DNA of 7,756 bases. Source: JAAYWY01 sp050945275. GTDB lineage: Bacteria; Bacillota; DTU030; DUMP01. The notes under the pieces are model-generated. The model searched no databases and was not told the origin of the DNA. It worked only from the letters and a program-made list of their open reading frames with translations. The position numbers were made by a program, and so were the translations under genes. This document shows, in pieces, positions 1 to 6,873 of the stretch. The stretch is taken from assembly GCA_050945275.1 (NCBI GenBank), contig JBMNSQ010000084.1, positions 1 through 7,756 of the forward strand. The letters run 5' to 3'. Every line of letters begins with the position of its first letter. Positions within the stretch are counted from its first letter, which is position 1.

Positions 1-7
1 AGCTAGC

Positions 8-35
8 TTGTACCTAGTGCGCGGTGGGATATAAT
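8..35 (+). promoter_or_regulatory. Candidate sigma-A-type promoter of the ligA-gatCAB operon
   Basis: A perfect TATAAT -10 box lies at 30-35. A weak -35 box, TTGTAC (8-13, first three bases match TTGACA), lies 16 nt upstream of it. Transcription would start near 42, leaving a leader of about 26 nt that contains the ligA ribosome binding site. There is no extended -10 TG. The call rests mainly on the -10 box and its sensible distance to ligA. In related bacteria ligA often follows pcrA, so read-through from upstream is also possible; the window starts too late to tell. Confidence 0.55.
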
Positions 36-67
36 AGTAGAAGCAGAAAATATAAAGGAGGTGCGCT

Positions 68-2083
68 ATGGCTACCGATGCGGCGACTAGAATTCAAGAA
101 CTGCGCCGCCAGCTGGAATATCATAATTGGCGTTATTATGTATTAGATGATCCTGTTATTACCGATAGCGAGTATGACCGCCTGCTGAGGGAACTTAGCT
201 CTTTAGAGAAGGCGCACCCGGAGTACTACGACGCTGATTCGCCGACTGAGCGTGTAGGTGGGGCTGTACGGAGGGAATTCGGTACTGTTATGCACCGGAC
301 TGCGCTGTTTAGTTTGGCCAATGCCTTTAGCGCGGACGAGCTGTTGGACTTTGACCGGCGAATACGTGAACTGACAGGACTTAACGAAATTGAGTATGTG
401 GTAGAGCTTAAAATAGACGGTTTAGCGGTGTCTTTAACTTACGACCAGGGTCGTTTCGTACAAGGGGCTACGCGAGGGGACGGAGCAATAGGCGAGGATA
501 TCAGCCTCAATTTGCGTACGGTACGGTCGCTACCTCTTCGCCTACGCCAAGACGGACGCCTCTGGCCACCGCTTATTGAGGTACGCGGAGAAGTTTTTAT
601 GCCTAAGAAGGCTTTTCTTGAGCTCAATGCCAGCCGGGAAGAAGAAGGGGAACCTTTATTTGCTAATCCGCGAAATGCTGCCGCTGGCTCGCTGAGGCAA
701 TTGGACCCTAAGATAACAGCTGGCCGGTCGTTAGATACTTTTGTTTACGGATTGGGCGCAGCCGAGGAAGCGGGGATTGCTACTCATTGGGAAGTGTTGC
801 AGGCGCTTAAAGACTGGGGGTTTAAAGTAAACCCGCACGTAAAACTGGTACACGGCATTGCTCCGGCGGTGGAGTACTGTTTAGCTTGGCAGGAGCAGCG
901 GCAGGAGTTACCCTATCCCATCGACGGCCTGGTTGTAAAGGTAAATGATTTGTCATTGCAGCACGCTTTAGGGCGGACAGCGAAGAGTCCACGCTGGGCC
1001 ATAGCTTACAAGTTTCCAGCTGAGCAGGCAGAGACGGTAATCAAAGAAATTGTGGTGACGGTGGGGCGAACGGGAGTCCTTACGCCAACGGCGGTATTTG
1101 ATCCGCCGGTACAGTTAGCCGGTACCACTGTTAGCCGGGCCGTACTTCACAACGAAGATATTATTAGAGCTCGCGATATTCGCATCGGCGACACCGTGCG
1201 GGTAGAAAAGGCGGGCGATATTATTCCTGAAGTGATAGGATCGGTAGCCGATAGGCGCACTGGTAAGGAGCAGGTCTTTATCATGCAACCTAACTGTCCG
1301 GCTTGCAGTGCTCAGGTAGTTAAATTGCCAGGTGAAGTAGCTTGGCGCTGCCCCAATGTTTCTTGTCCGGCCCGTCTGCGGGAAAGTTTACTCCACTATG
1401 GCTCGCGCCCAGCCATGGACATTGATGGGCTAGGACCAGCTATTGTTGACCAGCTGTTAGAAAACGAGTTAGTGAAGAATGTGGCAGATTTGTACGATCT
1501 GCAAGAGACTGATTTGGCTAAGTTACCACGAATGGGAGCCAAATCAGCGGCTAATTTAGTGGCTAGTATAAATAAGAGTAAAAGCCGAAGCTTAGACAAG
1601 GTAATATTTGCCCTGGGCATACGTTATGTTGGGGCCACCGCGGCTAAATTGTTAGCGAATCGGTTTGCCTGTATGGAGGCGTTGATGGCGGCATCGAAAG
1701 AAGAGCTATTGACTATTTTTGGCATTGGCGAAAAAATGGCCACCGGCATTCGCGATTTTTTTGATGAACAGCGTAACCAGTGCACAGTAAAGCGGTTGGC
1801 TGAGGCCGGTGTGAATATGATAGATTTGGACAATAAGCCGTCTGCCGGAGGAAACTTACAGGGGAAAACGTTTGTGCTTACAGGAACACTAGGTTCTTTT
1901 ACCCGCTCTCAGGCCCAGGAGGCGATCGAGGCTAGGGGCGGAAAAGTGACTGGTAGTGTCAGCGGCAAGACAGATTACGTGGTGGTTGGGGAAAACCCCG
2001 GGTCAAAGCTTGAGCGGGCGCAAGCGCTTAATGTTAAGATACTAACCGAGACAGAGTTTCAACAATTGTTAGCTGGCGAATAG
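68..2083 (+). CDS. ligA: NAD-dependent DNA ligase LigA
   Basis: This enzyme seals nicks in duplex DNA with NAD+ as adenylate donor, joining Okazaki fragments and finishing excision repair. The 671-aa length is normal for bacterial LigA and every expected domain is visible. The Ia domain has the NAD-binding HNWRYYVLDDP segment (19-29) and DSEYD (33-37). The catalytic lysine is K115 in KIDG (115-118), the same number as in the E. coli enzyme. Nucleotidyltransferase motifs follow: TRGDG (135-139), EVRGE (171-175) and DGLVVKV (286-292). Then come an OB fold (about 320-400), a four-cysteine zinc finger (C410, C413, C428, C433), helix-hairpin-helix repeats (about 440-585) and a C-terminal BRCT domain (about 596-671). 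The ATG start has a near-perfect SD, AAGGAGGTG at 55-63. It is the first gene of an apparent operon with gatCAB. Nothing is missing or broken. Confidence 0.98.
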   Translation: MATDAATRIQELRRQLEYHNWRYYVLDDPVITDSEYDRLLRELSSLEKAHPEYYDADSPTERVGGAVRREFGTVMHRTALFSLANAFSADELLDFDRRIRELTGLNEIEYVVELKIDGLAVSLTYDQGRFVQGATRGDGAIGEDISLNLRTVRSLPLRLRQDGRLWPPLIEVRGEVFMPKKAFLELNASREEEGEPLFANPRNAAAGSLRQLDPKITAGRSLDTFVYGLGAAEEAGIATHWEVLQALKDWGFKVNPHVKLVHGIAPAVEYCLAWQEQRQELPYPIDGLVVKVNDLSLQHALGRTAKSPRWAIAYKFPAEQAETVIKEIVVTVGRTGVLTPTAVFDPPVQLAGTTVSRAVLHNEDIIRARDIRIGDTVRVEKAGDIIPEVIGSVADRRTGKEQVFIMQPNCPACSAQVVKLPGEVAWRCPNVSCPARLRESLLHYGSRPAMDIDGLGPAIVDQLLENELVKNVADLYDLQETDLAKLPRMGAKSAANLVASINKSKSRSLDKVIFALGIRYVGATAAKLLANRFACMEALMAASKEELLTIFGIGEKMATGIRDFFDEQRNQCTVKRLAEAGVNMIDLDNKPSAGGNLQGKTFVLTGTLGSFTRSQAQEAIEARGGKVTGSVSGKTDYVVVGENPGSKLERAQALNVKILTETEFQQLLAGE

Positions 2084-2086
2084 AGA

Positions 2087-2095
2087 GGATGGTGA
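2087..2095 (+). promoter_or_regulatory. Ribosome binding site that decides the gatC start
   Basis: GGATGGTGA resembles the ideal GGAGGTGA with one inserted T and lies 5 nt before the ATG at 2101. The other in-frame ATG, at 2089, falls inside this site and has only GAGAGG directly against it, with no usable spacing. This favours 2101 as the start. Confidence 0.6.
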
Positions 2096-2100
2096 AATTT

Positions 2101-2397
2101 ATGGTTAAGATTACGGATGCTCAAATTGATCGCATTGCCAACTTCGCTCAGTTGGAGCTTACAGCTGAGGAAAAAAGCGAATTGGCACAGCAGCTCAGTG
2201 AGATTCTAACTTTTGCTCAACAGTTGGCCAAGGTAAACACCGATGATGTAGAGCCGACTATATCGGTCTTGGACTTAAAAAACATGTGGCGTGATGATGA
2301 AGTAGTAACTTGGCTTAGTCAGGATCAGGCTTTGGCCCAAGCAACAGAGGTCCAAGACGGCTGCTTTAAGGTACCTCGCATTATGGAGGAAGAATAG
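2101..2397 (+). CDS. gatC: Glu-tRNA(Gln)/Asp-tRNA(Asn) amidotransferase subunit C
   Basis: GatC is the small, non-catalytic subunit that wraps around GatA and GatB and stabilises the GatCAB complex in the cytoplasm. From the ATG at 2101 it is 98 aa, typical for the family. Starting there gives the usual N-terminus (MVKITDAQIDRIANFAQLEL). Family hallmarks are a helical N-terminal half with LTAEEK and an ILTFAQQL-like helix. These are followed by the conserved EPTISVLDLKNMWRDDEV stretch and a C-terminus ending in FKVPRIMEEE. A longer form from the ATG at 2089 would add four residues (MVKF) but has no properly spaced ribosome binding site. The gene begins 17 nt after the ligA stop and ends 17 nt before gatA, which fits cotranscription and a 1:1:1 complex with its neighbours. 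Confidence 0.95.
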   Translation: MVKITDAQIDRIANFAQLELTAEEKSELAQQLSEILTFAQQLAKVNTDDVEPTISVLDLKNMWRDDEVVTWLSQDQALAQATEVQDGCFKVPRIMEEE

Positions 2398-2414
2398 CGG
2401 AGGGGGTTTATAGA

Positions 2415-3893
2415 ATGGAACTGTGGAATTTAACCGCTCATGAACTAAGCCGTCTGTTAGAAAAAAGAGAGGTTAGTGCCGTAGAGGTTACGCAGTCGGT
2501 GCTATCTCGTATAAAAGACGTCGAGCCAGCGGTGCGTGCATTTGTAACTACCACCGATGAGCAGGCACTAAAGGCGGCGAAAGAGGTGGACGATGCACGT
2601 GCCCGAGGCGAAGAAGCAGGGGCGCTAGCTGGTATACCTATGGCCGTTAAAGATAATATTTGTACCCGCAATGTTCGGACCACGTGCTCATCGCGAATGC
2701 TGGAAGACTTTGTACCACCGTACGATGCTACCGTGGTCCAGCGCCTACAATCCATTGGAACTGTGATGGTGGGTAAAACAAATATGGATGAGTTCGCTAT
2801 GGGGTCGTCCACTGAATCTTCAGCTTTTTTTCCAACCCATAACCCCTGGGATCTTAAGCGGGTGCCGGGTGGATCTAGCGGTGGGTCAGCTGCGGCGGTG
2901 GCAGCGGGAGAAGCAGTTTTTAGTTTAGGTTCGGATACCGGTGGCTCCATTCGCCAACCGGCGGCTTTTTGTTCGGTGGTTGGTTTTAAGCCCAGTTACG
3001 GACGGGTATCACGCTTTGGGGTTACCGCTTTAGCGTCGTCGTTGGATCAGGTGGGTTGCTTTACTAAAGACATAACCGACTGTGCCTTGGCACTGAATGC
3101 TCTGTCGGGCAAAGATGAATTTGACCCGACTACAGTTTCAGCAGCTGTGCCTGATTACACGCAGTTTTTAGGTAAAGAGATTAAGGGACTGAGAATCGGT
3201 CTGCCGCGGGAATTGTTGGGCGAGGGAATCGACAGCTCAGTTAAAACTAAGATTCTAAACGCCGCCCATGTTTTTGAAGACTTGGGAGCTATAGTGGAGG
3301 AAATGTCTATTCCTCATGTGGAGTATGCTCCGGCGGTCTATTATTTGATAGCCCCGGCTGAGGCCTCGTCCAACTTAGGCCGATTTGATGGTGTGCGCTA
3401 TGGGTTTAGGGTTGATGCTCCGGATATAGATTCTTTATACAAAAAGACGCGTAGCCAGGGTTTTGGTAAAGAAGTGCGTCGACGACTTATAACCGGTACA
3501 TATGTTTTGAGTGCCGGTAACTACCAGGATTATTATGAGAAAGCTCAGCGGGTGCGGACACTGATTATCCGCGATTTTCAGCAGGCGTTTTCCCGTTTTG
3601 ATGTACTTCTTACACCAACATCGCCAACTCTCCCGTTTAGGCTAGGAGAAAAGGTAGATGATCCACTTAAGATGTATTTGATGGATGCTTGCACCATTCC
3701 GGTAAATCTAGCGGGTCTTCCAGGCGTTTCTGTGCCCTGCGGTTTTAGTCAGGGGTTACCGGTAGGGATGCAACTTTTGGCCAAGCCCTTTGCTGAAGGA
3801 ACCCTGCTGCAAGTAGCCTCAGCCTTCGAACAAGTTACCGATTACCACAAGCAGCATCCACAGCTAACAGTTGGAGGTGAGGCCCGTGCGTAA
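2415..3893 (+). CDS. gatA: Glu-tRNA(Gln)/Asp-tRNA(Asn) amidotransferase subunit A
   Basis: GatA is the glutaminase of GatCAB. It releases ammonia from glutamine, and the ammonia is channelled to GatB to amidate tRNA-bound Glu or Asp. The 492-aa protein carries the complete amidase-signature catalytic triad: K79 in AVKDNI, the cis-Ser S154 in the PGGSSGGS loop (151-158), and the nucleophile S178 in DTGGSIRQPA (174-183). These numbers match those known for Staphylococcus aureus GatA. NMDEFAMGSSTE (123-134) and FKPSYGRVSRFG, typical of GatA rather than general amidases, are also present. The ATG has a strong SD (GGAGGGGG, 2399-2406) with an 8-nt spacer. The last 8 nt overlap the start of gatB, pointing to translational coupling. 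The gatB SD lies inside the last codons of this gene. Confidence 0.98.
   Translation: MELWNLTAHELSRLLEKREVSAVEVTQSVLSRIKDVEPAVRAFVTTTDEQALKAAKEVDDARARGEEAGALAGIPMAVKDNICTRNVRTTCSSRMLEDFVPPYDATVVQRLQSIGTVMVGKTNMDEFAMGSSTESSAFFPTHNPWDLKRVPGGSSGGSAAAVAAGEAVFSLGSDTGGSIRQPAAFCSVVGFKPSYGRVSRFGVTALASSLDQVGCFTKDITDCALALNALSGKDEFDPTTVSAAVPDYTQFLGKEIKGLRIGLPRELLGEGIDSSVKTKILNAAHVFEDLGAIVEEMSIPHVEYAPAVYYLIAPAEASSNLGRFDGVRYGFRVDAPDIDSLYKKTRSQGFGKEVRRRLITGTYVLSAGNYQDYYEKAQRVRTLIIRDFQQAFSRFDVLLTPTSPTLPFRLGEKVDDPLKMYLMDACTIPVNLAGLPGVSVPCGFSQGLPVGMQLLAKPFAEGTLLQVASAFEQVTDYHKQHPQLTVGGEARA
3873..3880 (+). promoter_or_regulatory. Ribosome binding site of gatB, inside the end of gatA
   Basis: GGAGGTGA is a near-ideal SD located 5 nt before the GTG at 3886. 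An in-frame TTG at 3871 overlaps this site and has no SD of its own upstream, so the GTG is the better start for gatB. Confidence 0.75.
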
Positions 3894-5331
3894 GGAAGAT
3901 CTGGAGACGGTCATTGGTTTAGAAGTGCATGTAGAGTTGTCCACTTTGAGCAAAGCTTTTTGTCGCTGCAGCACTGCTTTTGGGGCAGAGCCTAACACGC
4001 AAGTTTGCCCCGTCTGTTTGGGTATGCCGGGCGGTTTACCGGTGCTAAACAAAAAGGCTCTGGAGTATGCAGTACTAACCGGGTTAGCACTTAATTGCGA
4101 CATTGCCCCGTCCTGCAAGTTTGACCGCAAGAATTACTTTTATCCTGATTTACCTAATGCCTACCAGATTTCCCAGGCGGATAAACCAGTGGCCAGAAAT
4201 GGGTATGTCGACATTACCGTTGACGGGCAGGTGCGAAGAATCCGTATTAACAGGGTCCATCTAGAAGAGGATGCGGGCAAATTGCTGCACAGTGGCGACG
4301 ACATTTCTGCTGCCACCACTAGTTTAGTCGATCTTAACCGCGCCGGAGTGCCTCTAATTGAGATTGTAAGTGAACCTGATATCCGTTCACCGGAGGAAGC
4401 TCGGCAGTATTTGACCAAACTAAAGTCGATACTACAATATATCGGCGTTTCTGATTGCAAGATGGAAGAAGGTTCGCTGCGCTGCGACGCCAATCTATCT
4501 GTCCGGCCCCGAGGAAGCGACGTACTAGGTACCAAGAGCGAGATTAAGAACATGAACTCCTTCCGCGCAGTTTTTCGGGGATTATCATTTGAACAGGAGC
4601 GCCAAAAGGAGGCCGTATTGGCGGGCGAAGAGATTGTACAAGAAACTCGCCACTTCGATGAGGCCCGCGGTGTAACTATAGGCATGCGCACCAAGGAAGA
4701 GGCTAATGACTACCGCTATTTTCCCGATGCTAATCTACCGCCGGTAGTTCTTGATCCAAAGTGGGTGCAAGAGTTAAGAGCCGGTTTGCCCGAACTACCG
4801 GATGCCAAGTTTTCCCGCTTTGTCGAAGAGTATAACCTACCAGCTTATGATGCTGATGTTTTGACGTCTTCTCGTGCTGTGGCCGAATTCTTCGATGACT
4901 GTGTGCGTCTAATTCCAGATCCGAAGGCCGTTAGTAATTGGATCATGAGCGAGGTTCTTCGCTTGCTAAACGCAGAGGGTAAAGAGATTAGCGACACACC
5001 GCTCACCCCTGAGCACGTGGCGAAGGTACTTGAGCTAATTAGTGCCGGAACTATCAGTGGCCGCATAGCCAAAGACGTATTTGAGGAAACTTTCCATAGC
5101 GGCCGCGATCCAGAAGAGATAGTTAAAGAACGTGGTCTGATACAAATTTCCGATGCCGATGAACTTGGTCGCATTGTGGCTGAGGTAGTGGCGTCTAACC
5201 CTAATGTGGTGGAGGATTACCGCAGGGGCAAGGACAAGGCACTAGGCTTCTTAGTGGGACAGGTAATGAAAGCTACTCGTGGCAAAGCTAATCCACAGAT
5301 AGTAAATAAGTTACTTAAGGAACATCTATAA
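3886..5331 (+). CDS. gatB: Glu-tRNA(Gln)/Asp-tRNA(Asn) amidotransferase subunit B
   Basis: GatB is the subunit that activates the side-chain carboxylate of tRNA-bound Glu or Asp with ATP and amidates it with ammonia from GatA. From the GTG at 3886 it is 481 aa, the usual size. The catalytic cradle begins with VIGLEVHVEL (9-18). Four cysteines of the zinc site follow at C26, C28, C41 and C44 (CRC ... CPVC). Other family signatures are YFYPDLPNAYQISQ (84-97), HLEEDAGK (125-132), DLNRAGVPLIEIVSEPD (149-165) and KMEEGSLRCDAN (192-203). The C-terminal third is the helical plus YqeY-like tRNA-binding region, ending in ANPQIVNKLLKEHL. The reading frame could extend to a TTG at 3871, but that codon lies on the SD of the GTG start. 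The gene overlaps gatA by 8 nt. It is followed by a hairpin with a T-run that probably ends the operon. Confidence 0.97.
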   Translation: MRKEDLETVIGLEVHVELSTLSKAFCRCSTAFGAEPNTQVCPVCLGMPGGLPVLNKKALEYAVLTGLALNCDIAPSCKFDRKNYFYPDLPNAYQISQADKPVARNGYVDITVDGQVRRIRINRVHLEEDAGKLLHSGDDISAATTSLVDLNRAGVPLIEIVSEPDIRSPEEARQYLTKLKSILQYIGVSDCKMEEGSLRCDANLSVRPRGSDVLGTKSEIKNMNSFRAVFRGLSFEQERQKEAVLAGEEIVQETRHFDEARGVTIGMRTKEEANDYRYFPDANLPPVVLDPKWVQELRAGLPELPDAKFSRFVEEYNLPAYDADVLTSSRAVAEFFDDCVRLIPDPKAVSNWIMSEVLRLLNAEGKEISDTPLTPEHVAKVLELISAGTISGRIAKDVFEETFHSGRDPEEIVKERGLIQISDADELGRIVAEVVASNPNVVEDYRRGKDKALGFLVGQVMKATRGKANPQIVNKLLKEHL

Positions 5332-5344
5332 AGTTACGCATAGC

Positions 5345-5387
5345 TCTCCTCCGGTCGGCACAGCCTATAAGCCGGAGGAGATTTTTT
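5345..5387 (+). terminator. Hairpin plus T-run after gatB; its 3' arm is the SD of the next gene
   Basis: The arms TCTCCTCCGG (5345-5354) and CCGGAGGAGA (5372-5381) pair perfectly over 10 bp and are followed at once by six T (5382-5387). This is the form of an intrinsic terminator, placed 13 nt after the gatB stop. The 17-nt loop can form a small inner hairpin, GGC-ACA-GCC (5357-5365). Unusually, the 3' arm contains GGAGGAG (5374-5380), which is the SD of the gene starting at 5388 with the ideal 7-nt spacer. Folding would therefore both terminate transcription and hide that ribosome binding site. The pairing is seen directly; the function is inferred. Confidence 0.7.
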
Positions 5388-5852
5388 ATGGAAAAAGATA
5401 AGCCACTGCAAATAAAAGCAGGCATTTCGGGCGGTCAGCGTTTGCACCTGAAACAGCTTCTATCTGAAGCCATCGACCAGTTAACCGACCAACTAATTCA
5501 GATCGAGCAGAGTATTAGTCAGGGACTACCTGAATTGGCAGCTGGTTTAAGTAGTGCCCGCAATATGCGTGAATTAGAGTCCTTGCTAAAGGAATTAACG
5601 ACACCGCAGGCTAATTACCCACAAGAATTTGCTACAGAAGCGTTGACTTCAGCGGCGGCTATGTCGTGGCGGGAGGAACGATCCTGGGCCCAGGCCCGTG
5701 AGCAGGCATTAGAAAAAGGGGTAGCTAATTTATTGCAGGCCGCTTGGTTAGGGACAGCACTTAAGCGACAGACAATGCTAACGGAAGGGCTTATAGCAGC
5801 CAAGAGAATGGTAGATAACAGGAAGGATATTGTAAGTGAAGGATATCACTAA
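5388..5852 (+). CDS. Hypothetical helical protein, 154 aa, upstream of the YetF gene
   Basis: I do not recognise this family. The product appears soluble: I see no signal peptide and no hydrophobic stretch long enough for a membrane segment. It is predicted by eye to be almost entirely alpha-helical. One long helical region covers about 19-70, with heptad-like leucines and isoleucines. After a break at TTPQANYP (71-78) there is a second helical region at about 80-145. It has no cysteine and three tryptophans (W94, W100, W120). The ATG is well supported by GGAGGAG (5374-5380). That site lies in a hairpin arm, so expression may be structure-controlled. The gene ends 17 nt inside the YetF gene, which suggests cotranslation and a related role. 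The segment ISQGLPELAAGLSSARNM (43-60) loosely resembles the end of the 141-aa protein encoded at 6874-7299. Coding status is well supported by start site and coupling; function is unknown. Confidence 0.75.
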   Translation: MEKDKPLQIKAGISGGQRLHLKQLLSEAIDQLTDQLIQIEQSISQGLPELAAGLSSARNMRELESLLKELTTPQANYPQEFATEALTSAAAMSWREERSWAQAREQALEKGVANLLQAAWLGTALKRQTMLTEGLIAAKRMVDNRKDIVSEGYH

Positions 5853-6600
5853 GCTATTGCACTTGCACGTGACCGACCTGTGGCTAATCCTTAGATCGGC
5901 TGTGCTTTACGCCTTGTCTTTGGTTGCCGTTCGGTTGCTAGGCAAGCGTACGATTGGACAGTTATCCCCGTTTGATCTCTTGGCGATTGTAATATTGGGC
6001 GCGGCAGTAGCTATCCCTATGGAGGATGAAAAGCTACCCTTTACCCACGGCTTAATTCCCATTGTTATGGTTACACTGATCAGTTGGCTAATCTCTAAAG
6101 TTATTCTCCGAAGCCGACGAATTGAAAACATATTGCAGGGAAAACCGACCGTGCTAATTGAAAATGGCGAAGTGGTGGTTAAGAATATTAAGCAGGAGCG
6201 TATTTCTATGACCGACCTAGCTATTTTGCTCCGCGAGAAAGATATAAATAATATTCAGGACGTTCAAGAAGCGATACTTGAGCCCAACGGGCAGCTAAGT
6301 GTAATTCTGAAGCCGGAATACCAACCCCTCCGGCCTAAGGATATAGGGATTACTACGGCTCAAGGAATGTACCCCACGGTGTTAGTAAGCGGGGGAGAGA
6401 TTGTTTATGACAACCTGGACAAAGTTCGGCTGGGGCTGCCCCAGCTCATGAGGGAATTGGCGGAACAGGGTATTAGGCGGGTTCAAGATGTTAACACAGC
6501 AACTTTAGATGAAACCGGGCAGTTAACAGTCAGACAAAATAAGGAGGAGGGCGCTGATGGGAAAAGGGAAGAACCAAAAAGCGAAGGCAGCGAAACTTAA
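5836..6600 (+). CDS. YetF/DUF421 family membrane protein
   Basis: This 254-aa protein belongs to the YetF-like DUF421 family of Gram-positive membrane proteins, whose members are linked to spore membranes in Bacillus; the biochemical role is unsettled. Three membrane segments are visible at about 15-35, 47-62 and 73-92. The family motif LGKRTIGQLSPFDLL (35-49) and ILGAAVAIPM (53-62) lie around the second. The cytoplasmic part contains two similar units. The first runs from GKPTVLIENGEVV (102-114) to DVQEAILEPNGQLSV (142-156); the second runs from PTVLVSGGEIVYDNL (180-194) to DVNTATLDETGQLTV (218-232). A charged 20-odd-residue tail follows, encoded largely where the gene overlaps the next one. 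The start is a GTG with SD GGAAGGA (5821-5827) and an 8-nt spacer, 17 nt inside the preceding gene. Family assignment is firm; a sporulation role here is inference. Confidence 0.92.
   Translation: MKDITKLLHLHVTDLWLILRSAVLYALSLVAVRLLGKRTIGQLSPFDLLAIVILGAAVAIPMEDEKLPFTHGLIPIVMVTLISWLISKVILRSRRIENILQGKPTVLIENGEVVVKNIKQERISMTDLAILLREKDINNIQDVQEAILEPNGQLSVILKPEYQPLRPKDIGITTAQGMYPTVLVSGGEIVYDNLDKVRLGLPQLMRELAEQGIRRVQDVNTATLDETGQLTVRQNKEEGADGKREEPKSEGSET
6541..6551 (+). promoter_or_regulatory. Strong ribosome binding site of the HTH gene, inside the YetF gene
   Basis: AAGGAGGAGGG ends 5 nt before the ATG at 6557 (9 nt from its GGAGG core) and is read as part of the YetF gene's tail (NKEEG). Its strength argues that the 96-aa frame is really translated despite the 44-nt overlap. 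Confidence 0.7.
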
Positions 6601-6847
6601 CGTTAAATATAACTCTTCAATTGCGGACAATAAAGTGGATTGTTCTGCTATCGAGCGAAAATTAGGTACCAGTTTAGGACCACTACTTGACGCCTTTTCT
6701 CTGGGCCTGGATGACAAACAGGCGGCTGAACTAGCGGAAGTGAGTGAACACGAAGTCCGGGAATTAAGGAGGAAATTGGGACAGGTGGGTAGTTCCCTCG
6801 GTTTAAGTCTTAAAAAGCCAGTATGCTACAATAACAAAGATAGTTAG
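6557..6847 (+). CDS. Small basic protein with helix-turn-helix-like segment
   Basis: The product is 96 aa and I cannot assign a named family. The N-terminus (1-17) is lysine-rich and probably disordered. Residues 36-76 look like a small helical DNA-binding unit. LLDAFSLGLDD leads into a helix (KQAAELAE, 54-61), a VSE turn and a possible recognition helix (HEVRELRRKLG, 65-75), much as in helix-turn-helix proteins. The tail carries one cysteine (C90); another is at C29. No membrane segment is visible. The ATG has a very strong SD (6541-6551). The gene starts 44 nt inside the YetF gene in another frame, so it is probably cotranslated with it and could regulate the cluster; that is inference from context. 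It ends 26 nt before the convergent gene on the other strand. Confidence 0.72.
   Translation: MGKGKNQKAKAAKLNVKYNSSIADNKVDCSAIERKLGTSLGPLLDAFSLGLDDKQAAELAEVSEHEVRELRRKLGQVGSSLGLSLKKPVCYNNKDS
6803..6832 (+). promoter_or_regulatory. Possible extended -10 promoter reading towards the convergent gene
   Basis: TGCTACAAT (6824-6832) matches an extended -10 (TG, one base, then five of six bases of TATAAT). A weak -35, TTAAGT (6803-6808), lies 18 nt upstream of the -10 hexamer. It sits inside the last codons of the HTH gene and points into the - strand gene, so a transcript from it would be antisense. It may be a chance match. Confidence 0.25.
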
Positions 6848-6873
6848 CAGGAATAACAGGCTTTCTTGAATAG

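Noticed and set aside
2438..2950. A 170-aa - strand frame inside gatA
   Set aside because: It lies opposite a fully conserved gatA region and has a composition rich in Ser, Ala and Pro as expected for a shadow frame.
4161..4694. A 177-aa - strand frame inside gatB
   Set aside because: It is opposite conserved gatB motifs, has no recognisable domain and no good start signal; a shadow.
5327..5332. TATAAA at the end of gatB as a -10 box for the cluster starting at 5388
   Set aside because: No -35 box or extended -10 TG is present at suitable distance, and the bases are the last codons of gatB. A promoter here is not excluded but is not supported.
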